NCBI GenBank assembly: GCA_039183205.1
Contig: JBCDBR010000012.1
Location: 1 to 64,000, forward strand
Length of the DNA: 64,000 nucleotides
Origin: HKCCE3408 sp039183205
GTDB taxonomy: Bacteria > Pseudomonadota > Alphaproteobacteria > Rhodobacterales > Rhodobacteraceae
Direction: 5' to 3'
Below are positions 35,258 to 44,390 of the stretch, piece by piece. Below the pieces are notes generated by a model. It was not told the DNA's origin and ran no database searches. It saw only the letters and a program-made list of their open reading frames with translations. Within the stretch, counting starts at the first letter, position 1. Each line of letters opens with the position of its first letter. The position numbers and the translations under genes are program-made.

Positions 35258-36268
35258 ATGGCGCCGCAGGCCTCTTTCCCCAAAACCCGCTTCCGCAGGC
35301 TTCGCCGGACGCAGCCCTTGCGCGATTTGGTGCGGGAAAGTGAGCTTTCGGTCCACGATCTGATCTGGCCGCTCTTTGTCTGTGCCGGTCAAAACGAAAC
35401 CCAAACCGTGGCCTCCATGCCGGGTGTTTTACGCCGATCGGTCGATCTGATCGTCGCCGCCGCACGCGAGGCCGCCACATTTGGCATTCCGGCCGTTTGT
35501 CTTTTTCCCTACACGGCTTTGGAAGATCGCACTGCCGATTGCGCTGAGGCGTGGAGCCCGGATAACCTGTCAAATCGGGCGATTGCCGCTATTCGCGAGG
35601 CTGGTATCGACATCGCGGTGATGACCGATATCGCGCTCGATCCCTATAATATCGACGGTCAAGACGGATTTGTCCGCGACGGCCAAGTCGTCAATGATGA
35701 AACTGTCGAGGCCTTGGTGAAAATGGCACTGGCCCAAGCCGAGGCGGGCGCGGATATTCTGGGGCCCTCCGACATGATGGACGGCCGGGTCGGGGCGATG
35801 CGGCGCGCGCTTGAGGCCGAGGGTCATCGCGATGTTGCCATCATGTCCTATGCCGCGAAATTCGCATCCAGTTTTTATGGCCCGTTTCGCGACGCCGTGG
35901 GCGCCAGTGGGGCGCTGAAGGGGGACAAAAAGACCTATCAGATCGATCCGCCAAACCGGTGCGAAGCATTGCGCTGCGTCGAACGCGACCTGCAAGAGGG
36001 GGCCGATATGGTGATGGTCAAGCCGGGCATGCCCTATCTCGATATCGCCCGCGCGGTCAAAGACCGCTTTGGCGCACCGACCTATGCCTATCAGGTCTCA
36101 GGCGAATTTGCGATGATCGAAGCTGCCGCGGCCAATGGGTGGCTTGATGGGGAAAAGGTCATGCTCGAAAGCCTAATCGCGTTCCGGCGCGCCGGATGTG
36201 ACGGTGTCTTGACCTATTTCGCGCCCCGCGTCGCGCGGCTTTTGGCGGGTGAGCCTACCGGTGCATGA
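35258..36268 (+). CDS. hemB: Delta-aminolevulinic acid dehydratase (porphobilinogen synthase)
   Basis: The 336-residue enzyme condenses two aminolevulinate molecules in heme, B12 and bacteriochlorophyll synthesis. Active-site lysines are in YAAKFASSFYGPF and VMVKPGMPYLD. The metal loop reads DIALDPYNIDGQDG, without the cysteines of zinc enzymes, so it is the zinc-independent (Mg-type) form found in alphaproteobacteria. Confidence 0.96.
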   Translation: MAPQASFPKTRFRRLRRTQPLRDLVRESELSVHDLIWPLFVCAGQNETQTVASMPGVLRRSVDLIVAAAREAATFGIPAVCLFPYTALEDRTADCAEAWSPDNLSNRAIAAIREAGIDIAVMTDIALDPYNIDGQDGFVRDGQVVNDETVEALVKMALAQAEAGADILGPSDMMDGRVGAMRRALEAEGHRDVAIMSYAAKFASSFYGPFRDAVGASGALKGDKKTYQIDPPNRCEALRCVERDLQEGADMVMVKPGMPYLDIARAVKDRFGAPTYAYQVSGEFAMIEAAAANGWLDGEKVMLESLIAFRRAGCDGVLTYFAPRVARLLAGEPTGA

Positions 36269-36415
36269 TGCCGAAAATGTCAGGGTGAAATGCCGCCGAT
36301 CCGGCGATTTGGACTGCTTTGCTCAGTGACAACGCGATGCGGCTTCGGTAACATATGCACGTGCGCGGAGCAGAAAGACTCGGCCACGGAGGCATCATCT
36401 GGCAGGAGGGGGTCT

Positions 36416-36970
36416 ATGACCAAACTTTCAAGACGTACATTCGTTCTTTCCGGCGCGGCCTTGCCGTTGGCCGCATGCGGCAACGGGCTGAATTCCGAAG
36501 GCGGCCCACGTATCGATGCGCGGGCCGATAACGCGCTGTCGTTTATGTATAGCGAAGTTCCGGGCAGTCAGGATTTGGCCAGTCAGGCCGCCGGGCTTCT
36601 GGTGATGCCGCTGATCACCGAGGCGGGCTTTGGCTTCGGCGGGGCATATGGACGTGGCGCGTTACGCATCAATAATACGACCGTCGACTATTATTCGGCG
36701 ATCTCTGGGACCTTCGGGCTTCAAATCGGCGCGCAGCAATACGCACATACCTTGTTCTTCATGACACCCGAGGCACTCAGTACCTTCCGCAATTCTCAGG
36801 GTTGGTCAGCGGGCGCCGATGTGCGTTACGCGGTCAACACGGATGCAGGGCGGCTTGGGGTTGATACCACCGAATTGCTCGATCCAGTGATCGCGGTCGT
36901 CTATGGACAGGCCGGGCTGATTGCCGGGGCCACGCTCGAAGGTACACGCTACACGCGCATCCTGCCATGA
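36416..36970 (+). CDS. Tat-exported SYLF-domain lipoprotein
   Basis: The 184-residue product has a twin-arginine signal (SRRTFVLSG) ending in a lipobox (LPLAAC, Cys21), then a SYLF (Ysc84) domain (about 45-180) with GLLVMPLITEAGFGFGGAYG. SYLF proteins bind lipids. An AGGAGGGG site precedes the ATG. It overlaps the DUF302 gene by four bases. Confidence 0.85.
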   Translation: MTKLSRRTFVLSGAALPLAACGNGLNSEGGPRIDARADNALSFMYSEVPGSQDLASQAAGLLVMPLITEAGFGFGGAYGRGALRINNTTVDYYSAISGTFGLQIGAQQYAHTLFFMTPEALSTFRNSQGWSAGADVRYAVNTDAGRLGVDTTELLDPVIAVVYGQAGLIAGATLEGTRYTRILP

Positions 36971-37455
36971 AGGCGGCGGCACGTCTCGCCGCAGCAGCAT
37001 GGCTTTTTGTCGTTTCGCCTGTCTTGGCGCAGGACGTTGCAGATCTTGCGCCACGAGAGGGGTGGGCCGTCCATGTGACGGATCATGATTTCGACGATCT
37101 GGTCGCGCATACCCGTGCCGCGATCGGCGATGGCGGGCTGGCCGTCGTCACCCAAGCGGGACCGACGGGCGCGGCGGCCAATCGCGGGATCGACATTCCG
37201 GGCAACCGAATCATCGGGGCCTTTAACAACGTTTTTGCGGTGCGCATTCTGTCGCTTTCGACGGCCGCCATGATCGAGGCGCCTTTACGGTTTTATGTCA
37301 CAGAAAACGCCAATGGCACGGCGACGCTGAGCTACAAGGAACCCAGCTTTGTTTTTGCGCCGTACATAGCCGAAGGCGGGGACGATTTGATTGCCGCTGC
37401 GGCAGAGCTTGATGCAATCTTTGCGGCCATTGCTGAAGACGCTGCATCGCGATAG
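36967..37455 (+). CDS. Secreted DUF302-type protein
   Basis: The 162-residue product has a signal peptide (MKAAARLAAAAWLFVVSPVLAQ) and a DUF302-like alpha/beta domain with DLVAHTRAAIGDGGLAVV and the RFYVTENANGTATLSYKEPSFVF segment. The periplasmic role is unknown. It overlaps the SYLF lipoprotein gene. Confidence 0.82.
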   Translation: MKAAARLAAAAWLFVVSPVLAQDVADLAPREGWAVHVTDHDFDDLVAHTRAAIGDGGLAVVTQAGPTGAAANRGIDIPGNRIIGAFNNVFAVRILSLSTAAMIEAPLRFYVTENANGTATLSYKEPSFVFAPYIAEGGDDLIAAAAELDAIFAAIAEDAASR

Positions 37456-37491
37456 GGCTAGATCGGCTGAGGTTTTGAGGGGCGATGCGCA

Positions 37492-39963
37492 ATGCGCGTG
37501 GTTTTGCGGTGGCTCATCCGCGTTGCGACAGTTGTCATCACTTTGACCGTTATGGCGGTCCTTTTGGCGTGGTGGATGGCGAGCCGGTCCCTGCCCGACT
37601 ACGACGCCGATTGGCGCGTCGATGGCATTTCGGCACCGGTTGAGATCGTCCGCTCGAATGCGGGCGTTCCGCATATTTTCGGCGCGACGGACGAGGATGT
37701 CTTCTTCGGCCTCGGCTTTGCGCATGCGCAAGACAGATTGTGGCAAATGCTGATGACCCGGCGCACCGCACAGGGGCGCCTGTCGGAGCTATTTGGCCCG
37801 CGCACTTTGGATATCGACGATGTTCTGCGCCGACTTGATCTATACGGACACGCCTCGGCATCGGTGGCCGCGTTCGATCCGCGGTCGCGCGCGGCGCTAG
37901 AGGCCTATGCCGCGGGCGTTAATGCCTGGATCGAACAGGTCTCGACCGAAGCGCTTGGCCGCGGGGCCCCCGAATTATTCCTGTTCTCGCCCGAGATTGC
38001 GCCCTGGCGACCGGCAGATTCCGTGGCCGTGTCGACCATGATGGCCCTGCAATTGGCCTCTCAGCACGAAGAGGAGATCCTGCGTGCCCGCACCAGCCTG
38101 GCCTTGCCCGACCAAGACCGGTTGCAAGACCTGCTGCCCGATGCGCCCGGAACAGGTGTGATGGCGCTACCGGAATTCGCCGCCCTCTTCGATGCATCGC
38201 CCCCGCGGTTTGCGGAAAACACAGCGCAATATGGTAGGCTCGTGCCCTGGGCACCGCGCGGCCGCGGCGGGGCGTCGAATGCTTGGGCTGCGCAACCGGC
38301 GCGCACCGCATCCGGCGCGCCGATTTTGGCCAATGATCCGCATCTGGCGCTGACAGCGCCATCGATTTGGTATCTCGCGCGGCTGGAATTCCAAAGCGGC
38401 GGTGCCATTGGTGCGACGATCCCCGGCATGCCAGCGATCCTTTCGGGCCGCAATGATCATATCGCTTGGGGCGTCACCTCGGCCCATGTCGACGATATCG
38501 ATCTCTATGTCGAAGAGCTCAACCCGGAAAATTCGAACCAATATCGCGCGCCCACCGGCTGGGCCGAATTCGAGACGCGGCGCGAGATCATCGAGATCGA
38601 CGGCGCAGATCCGGTGACGATCACCTTGCGCTGGACCGAAAACGGCCCCGTCCTCCCAGGCAGGCACTGGAATTTCGGCGCGGTCACACCCGCAGGTCAT
38701 GTCATGAGCATGGCTTGGACGGTATTTTCTGATCGCAACACGTCGGTACGCACCGGCATCGACATCATGTTCGCGACCAGCGTTGAGGAGGCGCTGATGG
38801 CCGGCAGCCATTTCGTTGCGCCCGCGCAAAACCTGATGGTCGCCGATGTGGACGGCAATATCGCGCTGCAAATCATCGGCCATATTCCCTGGCGCGATGA
38901 CGATCACCAAACCTTGGCGCGGATGCCCTCGCCCGGTTGGGTTGCGGATAACCGTTGGCTCGGCGTGACCAGCTATCGCGCTAACCCAACCCTGCTAAAC
39001 CCGCAAAGCGGCATGCTTGGCAATACCAACAACAAAACCATCGATCGCGACTTTCCACTGCATGTGAGCTTCGATTGGGGCGATACGCAGCGGATCACAC
39101 GGCTCGAAAGCCTGATGGGTGCGCGCGCGGTTCATACCCGTGACAGTTTCATCGAAGCCCAGCTTGATGCGGTTTCCGCCGCGGCGCGCAATATCTTGCC
39201 ACTGGTTGCCCGCGATCTGTGGTTTGCCACCGAGGCCGCGCCGCCGGGGACAATCGAACGGCGCCGGCAAGAGGCGCTTGCCCTGCTTGCCGATTGGAAC
39301 GGCGAGATGAACGAACACCTGCCCGAGCCGCTGATCTATGCCGCGTGGATGCGCAGTTTGCAGCAACGCTTGATCCGCGATGATATCGGGCCGCTGGCTG
39401 CGGAATTCGAAAGCATGGAGCCGCTGTTTATCGAACGCGTGTTTCGTGACGTCGATGGCGCAAGCAGTTGGTGCGATGTCCGCAGTTCCACCGTGCAGGA
39501 AACCTGTAACGATATCGCGCGCTTAGCGCTTGATGATGCACTACAATGGCTCGAAGAGCGCTATGGCCCTGCAATCGAAAGCTGGCGATGGGGCGAGGCG
39601 CATGAAGCGGTGCACGAACATCCGGTTTTGGGGCAAACGGCGCTTTTCTCCTGGGTGGTTAATATTCGGCAATCAACGTCAGGCGGCGATCACACGTTAC
39701 AGCGCGCTGCAACCCCGGGCGCCCTGCCCGACCCCTTTTTGAACACCCATTCTGCCGGATATCGCGGCGTCTATGACTTTGCCGATCCCGACAGCTCGGT
39801 CTTTGTTTTGTCGACTGGGCAGTCCGGCCATCCGCTGAGCCCGCATTACGACGATCTTGGCGAGCTGTGGCGCCGCGGTGAATATATCCCAATGTCGCTC
39901 GACCCGGATTTGGCCCGCGCGGGCAATATTGGCATCACGCAGCTGAGCCCGGCGGGACCATGA
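37492..39963 (+). CDS. Penicillin acylase family N-terminal-nucleophile hydrolase
   Basis: The 823-residue product has an N-terminal membrane helix (about 8-28) and the Ntn hydrolase layout of penicillin/AHL acylases. The predicted autocatalytic site is before Ser262 in RGRGGASNAWA, which becomes the nucleophile; NDPHLALTAPSIWYLARL and GMPAILSGRNDHIAWGVTS are family motifs. It is exported or anchored and hydrolyses an amide, possibly acyl-homoserine lactone or beta-lactam. Its 3' end overlaps the convergent EAL gene by 29 bases. Confidence 0.92.
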   Translation: MRVVLRWLIRVATVVITLTVMAVLLAWWMASRSLPDYDADWRVDGISAPVEIVRSNAGVPHIFGATDEDVFFGLGFAHAQDRLWQMLMTRRTAQGRLSELFGPRTLDIDDVLRRLDLYGHASASVAAFDPRSRAALEAYAAGVNAWIEQVSTEALGRGAPELFLFSPEIAPWRPADSVAVSTMMALQLASQHEEEILRARTSLALPDQDRLQDLLPDAPGTGVMALPEFAALFDASPPRFAENTAQYGRLVPWAPRGRGGASNAWAAQPARTASGAPILANDPHLALTAPSIWYLARLEFQSGGAIGATIPGMPAILSGRNDHIAWGVTSAHVDDIDLYVEELNPENSNQYRAPTGWAEFETRREIIEIDGADPVTITLRWTENGPVLPGRHWNFGAVTPAGHVMSMAWTVFSDRNTSVRTGIDIMFATSVEEALMAGSHFVAPAQNLMVADVDGNIALQIIGHIPWRDDDHQTLARMPSPGWVADNRWLGVTSYRANPTLLNPQSGMLGNTNNKTIDRDFPLHVSFDWGDTQRITRLESLMGARAVHTRDSFIEAQLDAVSAAARNILPLVARDLWFATEAAPPGTIERRRQEALALLADWNGEMNEHLPEPLIYAAWMRSLQQRLIRDDIGPLAAEFESMEPLFIERVFRDVDGASSWCDVRSSTVQETCNDIARLALDDALQWLEERYGPAIESWRWGEAHEAVHEHPVLGQTALFSWVVNIRQSTSGGDHTLQRAATPGALPDPFLNTHSAGYRGVYDFADPDSSVFVLSTGQSGHPLSPHYDDLGELWRRGEYIPMSLDPDLARAGNIGITQLSPAGP

Positions 39964-41155
39964 GGTCCGCCAACGGTCGCGGATGAGCAAAGAGATACCC
40001 CTGCCCGCGCGCCACGCCGAGATCGCGAAGACAGCGATGCTCGGCCACAGTCTCAATCCCTTCGGCTACCAAAGTGGCGCCCGTTTCAGTGGCATAATGT
40101 ACCATGGCCGCGCACATCGCCCGCTTTGCGGCATCGGCATCGATGCCGGCGACCAGCGCACGATCCAGCTTGATCAGATCAGGGCTTAAGGCGAGGATCT
40201 GGTGCAAGCCGGAATGCCCCATACCGGTGTCGTCCACCGCCAACCTCATCCCGGCCTGCCGCAATGGCGCAAGGCGCGCCAACAGGGCGTCGTAATCGTC
40301 CACGGCACGGTGCTCGGTAATTTCCAGCACCAGGTTCGAAAAATGAACTTCGTCAAATAATGCACTGAAACCAGGATTGAAAACTGTCTCGGGTGACGCA
40401 TTGATCGACAGGTAGATATCCGAGGGCAGGCCGCTGAGATAACGAAGTGCCCTTGCAATGATCTGCTGTTCAAGTTCAGCGGTTCGATGGACGCGGGCTG
40501 CGGCGGCAAACACGGCCGCGGCATCCCAAATGCGATCCGTTTCGAACCGGCAGAGCGCCTCATAGCCTTGGACCTGGCCCCGGTCCAGAGCGACAATCGG
40601 TTGTGCTTGTAGGTGGTATTTTGCCCCAGACATGATCTCATCAAGCACGGTCGGACTGACCCGATGAGCGTCGTGATCCCCTGGACCCGGCTGGATGTGT
40701 TTCTCAAGAAGGCCCGCGACCGATTGCGCCACCTTCATGTCCCGCATGTTTAGGCTCAGGTCGGGATCGGGTGAGAGCGCGCCAAAAAGACCAAATTGCG
40801 CCCCATCCGCCCGCGCAACCGGCACGGCGATCCATGCGCCAACCGGCAGACCGAGCCAATTGGGCCTCTCGCCGGCGTTCGTCTTGCGCATATCAGCGAT
40901 CAATTGCGGATGGTCGGCGCCCCAAACCGGTCCAATATCGCCGACGTCGATTGTCCATCGCGCGCCGACGGACAGGTGCCGGCCATGACCCGGCGCATCA
41001 AAAACGCGCAGAACTGCATCCGCCTGGTCGCGTTCGACAAGAAAACTGATCGCCATGCCCAGATGCTGCCGGATCGTGCGCAGCGCCTGGCCAATCACGT
41101 CATCATCGCTGGCGCCGGCGGCACGCAACGCCTGGAGCGCAAAAAGATCGGTCAT
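39935..41155 (-). CDS. GAF-EAL cyclic-di-GMP phosphodiesterase
   Basis: The 406-residue product has an N-terminal GAF-like sensory domain (about 10-155) and a C-terminal EAL domain. Catalytic marks are present: EALCRF, SINASPET, LEITEH, VDDTG, IKLDR and VAEGIET. The protein is therefore likely able to hydrolyse c-di-GMP and control motility or biofilm. No GGDEF domain is seen. It lacks membrane helices. Confidence 0.9.
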   Translation of the reverse strand: MTDLFALQALRAAGASDDDVIGQALRTIRQHLGMAISFLVERDQADAVLRVFDAPGHGRHLSVGARWTIDVGDIGPVWGADHPQLIADMRKTNAGERPNWLGLPVGAWIAVPVARADGAQFGLFGALSPDPDLSLNMRDMKVAQSVAGLLEKHIQPGPGDHDAHRVSPTVLDEIMSGAKYHLQAQPIVALDRGQVQGYEALCRFETDRIWDAAAVFAAAARVHRTAELEQQIIARALRYLSGLPSDIYLSINASPETVFNPGFSALFDEVHFSNLVLEITEHRAVDDYDALLARLAPLRQAGMRLAVDDTGMGHSGLHQILALSPDLIKLDRALVAGIDADAAKRAMCAAMVHYATETGATLVAEGIETVAEHRCLRDLGVARGQGYLFAHPRPLADLMVPPGSAA

Positions 41156-41203
41156 GGTGTCCTTGTGGCGGATGACATCGCTATGCCAGCAGCGTGTAAA
41201 GAT

Positions 41204-42478
41204 TTAGCTATCGGGCCGCGGTTCGGACAATCGCGCAAAAGCCTTCGCCTGGCGGTCCGTCCAAGTGACCGTCAGGCTTGCATGCGTGTCGTCCAAGTTT
41301 TCGGCGTCGACAATGCCTTGTTCATAAAGCCAGGCGCGCTTGCGACCGTCGGCGAGTGGCAATTCGAGCGTTGTGGTACGTTTGGGCGGTGTCAGGCGCG
41401 CAGCGATTGCGGCCAAAAGCGCGTCAAAACCCGCGCCCGTCCGGGCCGAAATTGCCAAACATTCCGGCCGTTTAGAGACCGCATCAAGGCGGGTTCGCAG
41501 TTCTGCGGGCGCAAGCCTGTCGGTTTTGTTCCAAAGCTCTAGGAGATTGGCGGCTGCGCTCACGCCTAAGCTTTCAAGAATTTTGCGCACATCATCGGCC
41601 TGCTCAGTGGTCTCGGGATGGCTGATATCGCGGACATGCAAGATGAGATCGGCGTCGCGCACATCTTCAAGCGTGGCGCGAAATGCGGCCACCAATTCGG
41701 TCGGCAAGTCCGAAATAAAACCCACCGTGTCGGACAGGATAACCTCGGGTCCGCGCGGGATCGCAAGCGCCCGCATGGTTGGGTCAAGCGTGGCGAAGAG
41801 CATGTCCTTGGCCAACACTTTCGACCCGGTTAAACGGTTAAAAAGCGTGGACTTCCCGGCATTTGTGTATCCGACGAGGGCAACGATCGGATAGGGCACC
41901 TTGGCGCGGGCGGCGCGATGCAATTCGCGCGTCTTCACAACCTTCGACAATTGCCGGCGGATGCGTGTGACCGCCTCGTCAATCGCGCGCCGGTCGGCCT
42001 CGATCTGCGTCTCACCGGGACCGCCAACAAACCCCAATCCGCCGCGCTGGCGTTCCAAATGGGTCCACGCACGCACCAAACGCGTGCGTTGATAGCTCAG
42101 CGCGGCCAGTTCCACCTGAAGCACGCCCTCTCGTGTGCGGGCACGATCCGCAAAGATCTCTAGAATCAGGCCGGTGCGATCAAGCAGCTTACAGCCCCAA
42201 TCGCGTTCGAGATTGCGCTGCTGCACCGGCGTGACCGGTCCGTCGATCAAAACCAAACCGATATCGTTGTCTTTGATGCGGTCTCGAAGCGCGGCTATTT
42301 TGCCTGCGCCGAAAAGTCTGCCGGGATGTGGGCGCGGCAGCCGCACGATCTCAGCGCCGGTGATGTCGAGACCCGGCAAAGCCATGGCCAAGGCTGCGGC
42401 CTCTTCCAGCGCCATGACCGGGTCGCGCCGCCCGGCCTCAGAGGTCAGATCGGGATGTAGAACGAGTGCGCGGGTCAC
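41204..42478 (-). CDS. hflX: GTPase HflX
   Basis: The 424-residue GTPase has the HflX N-terminal domain (GLVLIDGPVTPVQQRNLE, RGGLGFVGGPGETQIE) and G domain (GYTNAGKST, DTVGFISDLPT, NKTD). HflX binds and splits ribosomes under stress. The start overlaps the hfq stop by four bases, the standard hfq-hflX order. Confidence 0.97.
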   Translation of the reverse strand: MTRALVLHPDLTSEAGRRDPVMALEEAAALAMALPGLDITGAEIVRLPRPHPGRLFGAGKIAALRDRIKDNDIGLVLIDGPVTPVQQRNLERDWGCKLLDRTGLILEIFADRARTREGVLQVELAALSYQRTRLVRAWTHLERQRGGLGFVGGPGETQIEADRRAIDEAVTRIRRQLSKVVKTRELHRAARAKVPYPIVALVGYTNAGKSTLFNRLTGSKVLAKDMLFATLDPTMRALAIPRGPEVILSDTVGFISDLPTELVAAFRATLEDVRDADLILHVRDISHPETTEQADDVRKILESLGVSAAANLLELWNKTDRLAPAELRTRLDAVSKRPECLAISARTGAGFDALLAAIAARLTPPKRTTTLELPLADGRKRAWLYEQGIVDAENLDDTHASLTVTWTDRQAKAFARLSEPRPDS

Positions 42479-42708
42479 TCTTCCCCGTCGTAAAGATTGA
42501 TTGGCTGCGCAGGCATTACGGTTGAAATCGCGTGCTTGTAGACAAGCTGCGATTGACCGTCCCGCCGCAAAAGCACACAGAAATTGTCAAACCACGTGAT
42601 CACGCCTTGCAGCTTGACACCGTTGATAAGGAAAATCGTGACCGGAACCTTCGTTTTGCGGACGTGGTTCAGGAACGCATCCTGCAGGTTTTGTTTTGTC
42701 TCGGGCAT
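42475..42708 (-). CDS. hfq: RNA chaperone Hfq
   Basis: The 77-residue product has the Sm1 motif (VPVTIFLINGVKLQGVITWFD) and the Sm2 motif (VYKHAISTVMP) of Hfq, with the shorter alphaproteobacterial C terminus. It binds sRNAs and mRNAs. The start at 42708 (MPETKQN) is used. Confidence 0.98.
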   Translation of the reverse strand: MPETKQNLQDAFLNHVRKTKVPVTIFLINGVKLQGVITWFDNFCVLLRRDGQSQLVYKHAISTVMPAQPINLYDGEE

Positions 42709-42854
42709 ACTGAAATTGCCTTCTCGCTTAACCCTTGCCGCGGATCGGTCCCCGGTCGCCACAAGCCAGTATGTAGACAAGTTTAAAGGATTTCCACCCC
42801 GTTATCAGCACATTGCGCCGCCACAGGCGCAACTGCGCCAAACTGTCCGCTTTG

Positions 42855-44387
42855 TCATGCCCGCCAAAAGGCGGGATTGACCAGCGCAATCAACACCAAA
42901 AGCTCCATCCGGCCCAAAATCATCGCAGCGGAGAGAATCGATTTCGCCAGATCGCTGAGCTCGGCATATACAATCGCTTCGGCCGGTCCGACGACCGCCA
43001 AAGGCCCTGTGGTCGTCAGCGCAGCAATGGCCAAAACCATGGCTTGTTCGAAGTCCAACCCGGTCGCGGCGAACAAAACCATCATCGCGGCGAGCGAGAT
43101 AATAAACAGCATGAAGAAAATCCACGCGATATAGGCGCCTTCGCGACGCATCCGGCGACCAAGCCGCCCCGCAGAAGCGACCGAATGCGGGTGGATCAGC
43201 TTTTCGATTTCGCGTTGGCCGTGCTTATAGAGCGCATAGACACGCAAGAGTTTGATGCCGCCTGCTGTTGTTGCAACCCCGCCGCCCATCAAACAAAGGC
43301 CGACCAAGACTAAACCAGGCGTCGATAGGCCCGACCAAATACGCGCGCTGTCCCAATCACCGGAGACAAAGCCCGTGGTGGTCAAAAAGGACATCGTGGT
43401 AAAGAAATTGCCCCACAATGCCGCCATGGCCGCGGTTGGGTTGCCCAATTCATCGACCTCCAGCGCGCCCAGCCAATGGCGCAGAAACATCAGCGACGTG
43501 ATCAGGGTGACGGCGAAAAAGGCCAGCCGCACCTCGCGGTCTTTGCCAAGCCGGGTGACCAGTTCTCGCCCTGCCCCGGACAAAAAACTGCGCCGCGATA
43601 GCGCAAAGATCAAAAAGACGAAAACAGCGATTTCCGACCCGACAAAGCCCAGATCCCCGTCCGAGGCACTGATGCCCGAGGTTGCGAGTGTTGACATCGC
43701 ATGCACGGCCGCGACGAGCGGCGTCTCACCCGTCAGGATCAGAATAAACCACAAAACCGCGGTCAGCCCGGCATAGATCGGCAACAGGTCCCGCATCACG
43801 CGGCTTACACGCAGGCCCGGCTCTGCGGCGCGCATCTCACCGGTTGAGACCGTGGTTTCCGTGCCGCTACGGGCCTCGGACGAGACCTCAAACCCGCCAA
43901 GGTCAAGCGGTGCCAATATGGCGATGGCCATGACCCAGCTTATAAACCCGCCAAGCCAACCGACCATGCCACGCCACAGATGAAGCGCGGGCGCCAGACG
44001 GTCGGCGTCGTAATAGGTCGCCCCCGTTGTGGTCAATGACGACAGCATCTCAAAATAGGCATTGATAAATCGCGTATCGCGCACAGCTTCGGAAAACGGA
44101 ACCGCGAGGATGACCGGCAAAAACGTATAAATCGCCACGGCCGCCAAAAGCGTCGCAGCGGCCCCTTGAAACTGTGTGGCGGCGCGCGTGGCGATGGCGG
44201 CAAAGGTTGTCAGCATCATGATAAAAAGCGACGAATAGAAAAAGACCCGGGCAATCGCATCGTCGTCTTCGACCGAAGCCACGGCCGCCGGGATCAGCAT
44301 CATCAGCGCACTTGCCCCGGTCAAAAGAACCAAGACCGGCAGCCGGTTCGATTGCCGTCTTTGCAGGGATCGGCGCATCGCGGTCAC
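42855..44387 (-). CDS. trkH: Potassium uptake protein TrkH
   Basis: The 510-residue membrane protein has about ten predicted helices and selectivity-loop sequences such as SSLTTTGATYY, STLATSGIS, SFLTTTGFVS and AALTTTGPL. It forms the K+ channel of the Trk system, gated by TrkA. It lies just downstream of trkA with 3 bases between. Confidence 0.95.
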   Translation of the reverse strand: MTAMRRSLQRRQSNRLPVLVLLTGASALMMLIPAAVASVEDDDAIARVFFYSSLFIMMLTTFAAIATRAATQFQGAAATLLAAVAIYTFLPVILAVPFSEAVRDTRFINAYFEMLSSLTTTGATYYDADRLAPALHLWRGMVGWLGGFISWVMAIAILAPLDLGGFEVSSEARSGTETTVSTGEMRAAEPGLRVSRVMRDLLPIYAGLTAVLWFILILTGETPLVAAVHAMSTLATSGISASDGDLGFVGSEIAVFVFLIFALSRRSFLSGAGRELVTRLGKDREVRLAFFAVTLITSLMFLRHWLGALEVDELGNPTAAMAALWGNFFTTMSFLTTTGFVSGDWDSARIWSGLSTPGLVLVGLCLMGGGVATTAGGIKLLRVYALYKHGQREIEKLIHPHSVASAGRLGRRMRREGAYIAWIFFMLFIISLAAMMVLFAATGLDFEQAMVLAIAALTTTGPLAVVGPAEAIVYAELSDLAKSILSAAMILGRMELLVLIALVNPAFWRA

Positions 44388-44390
44388 GAC

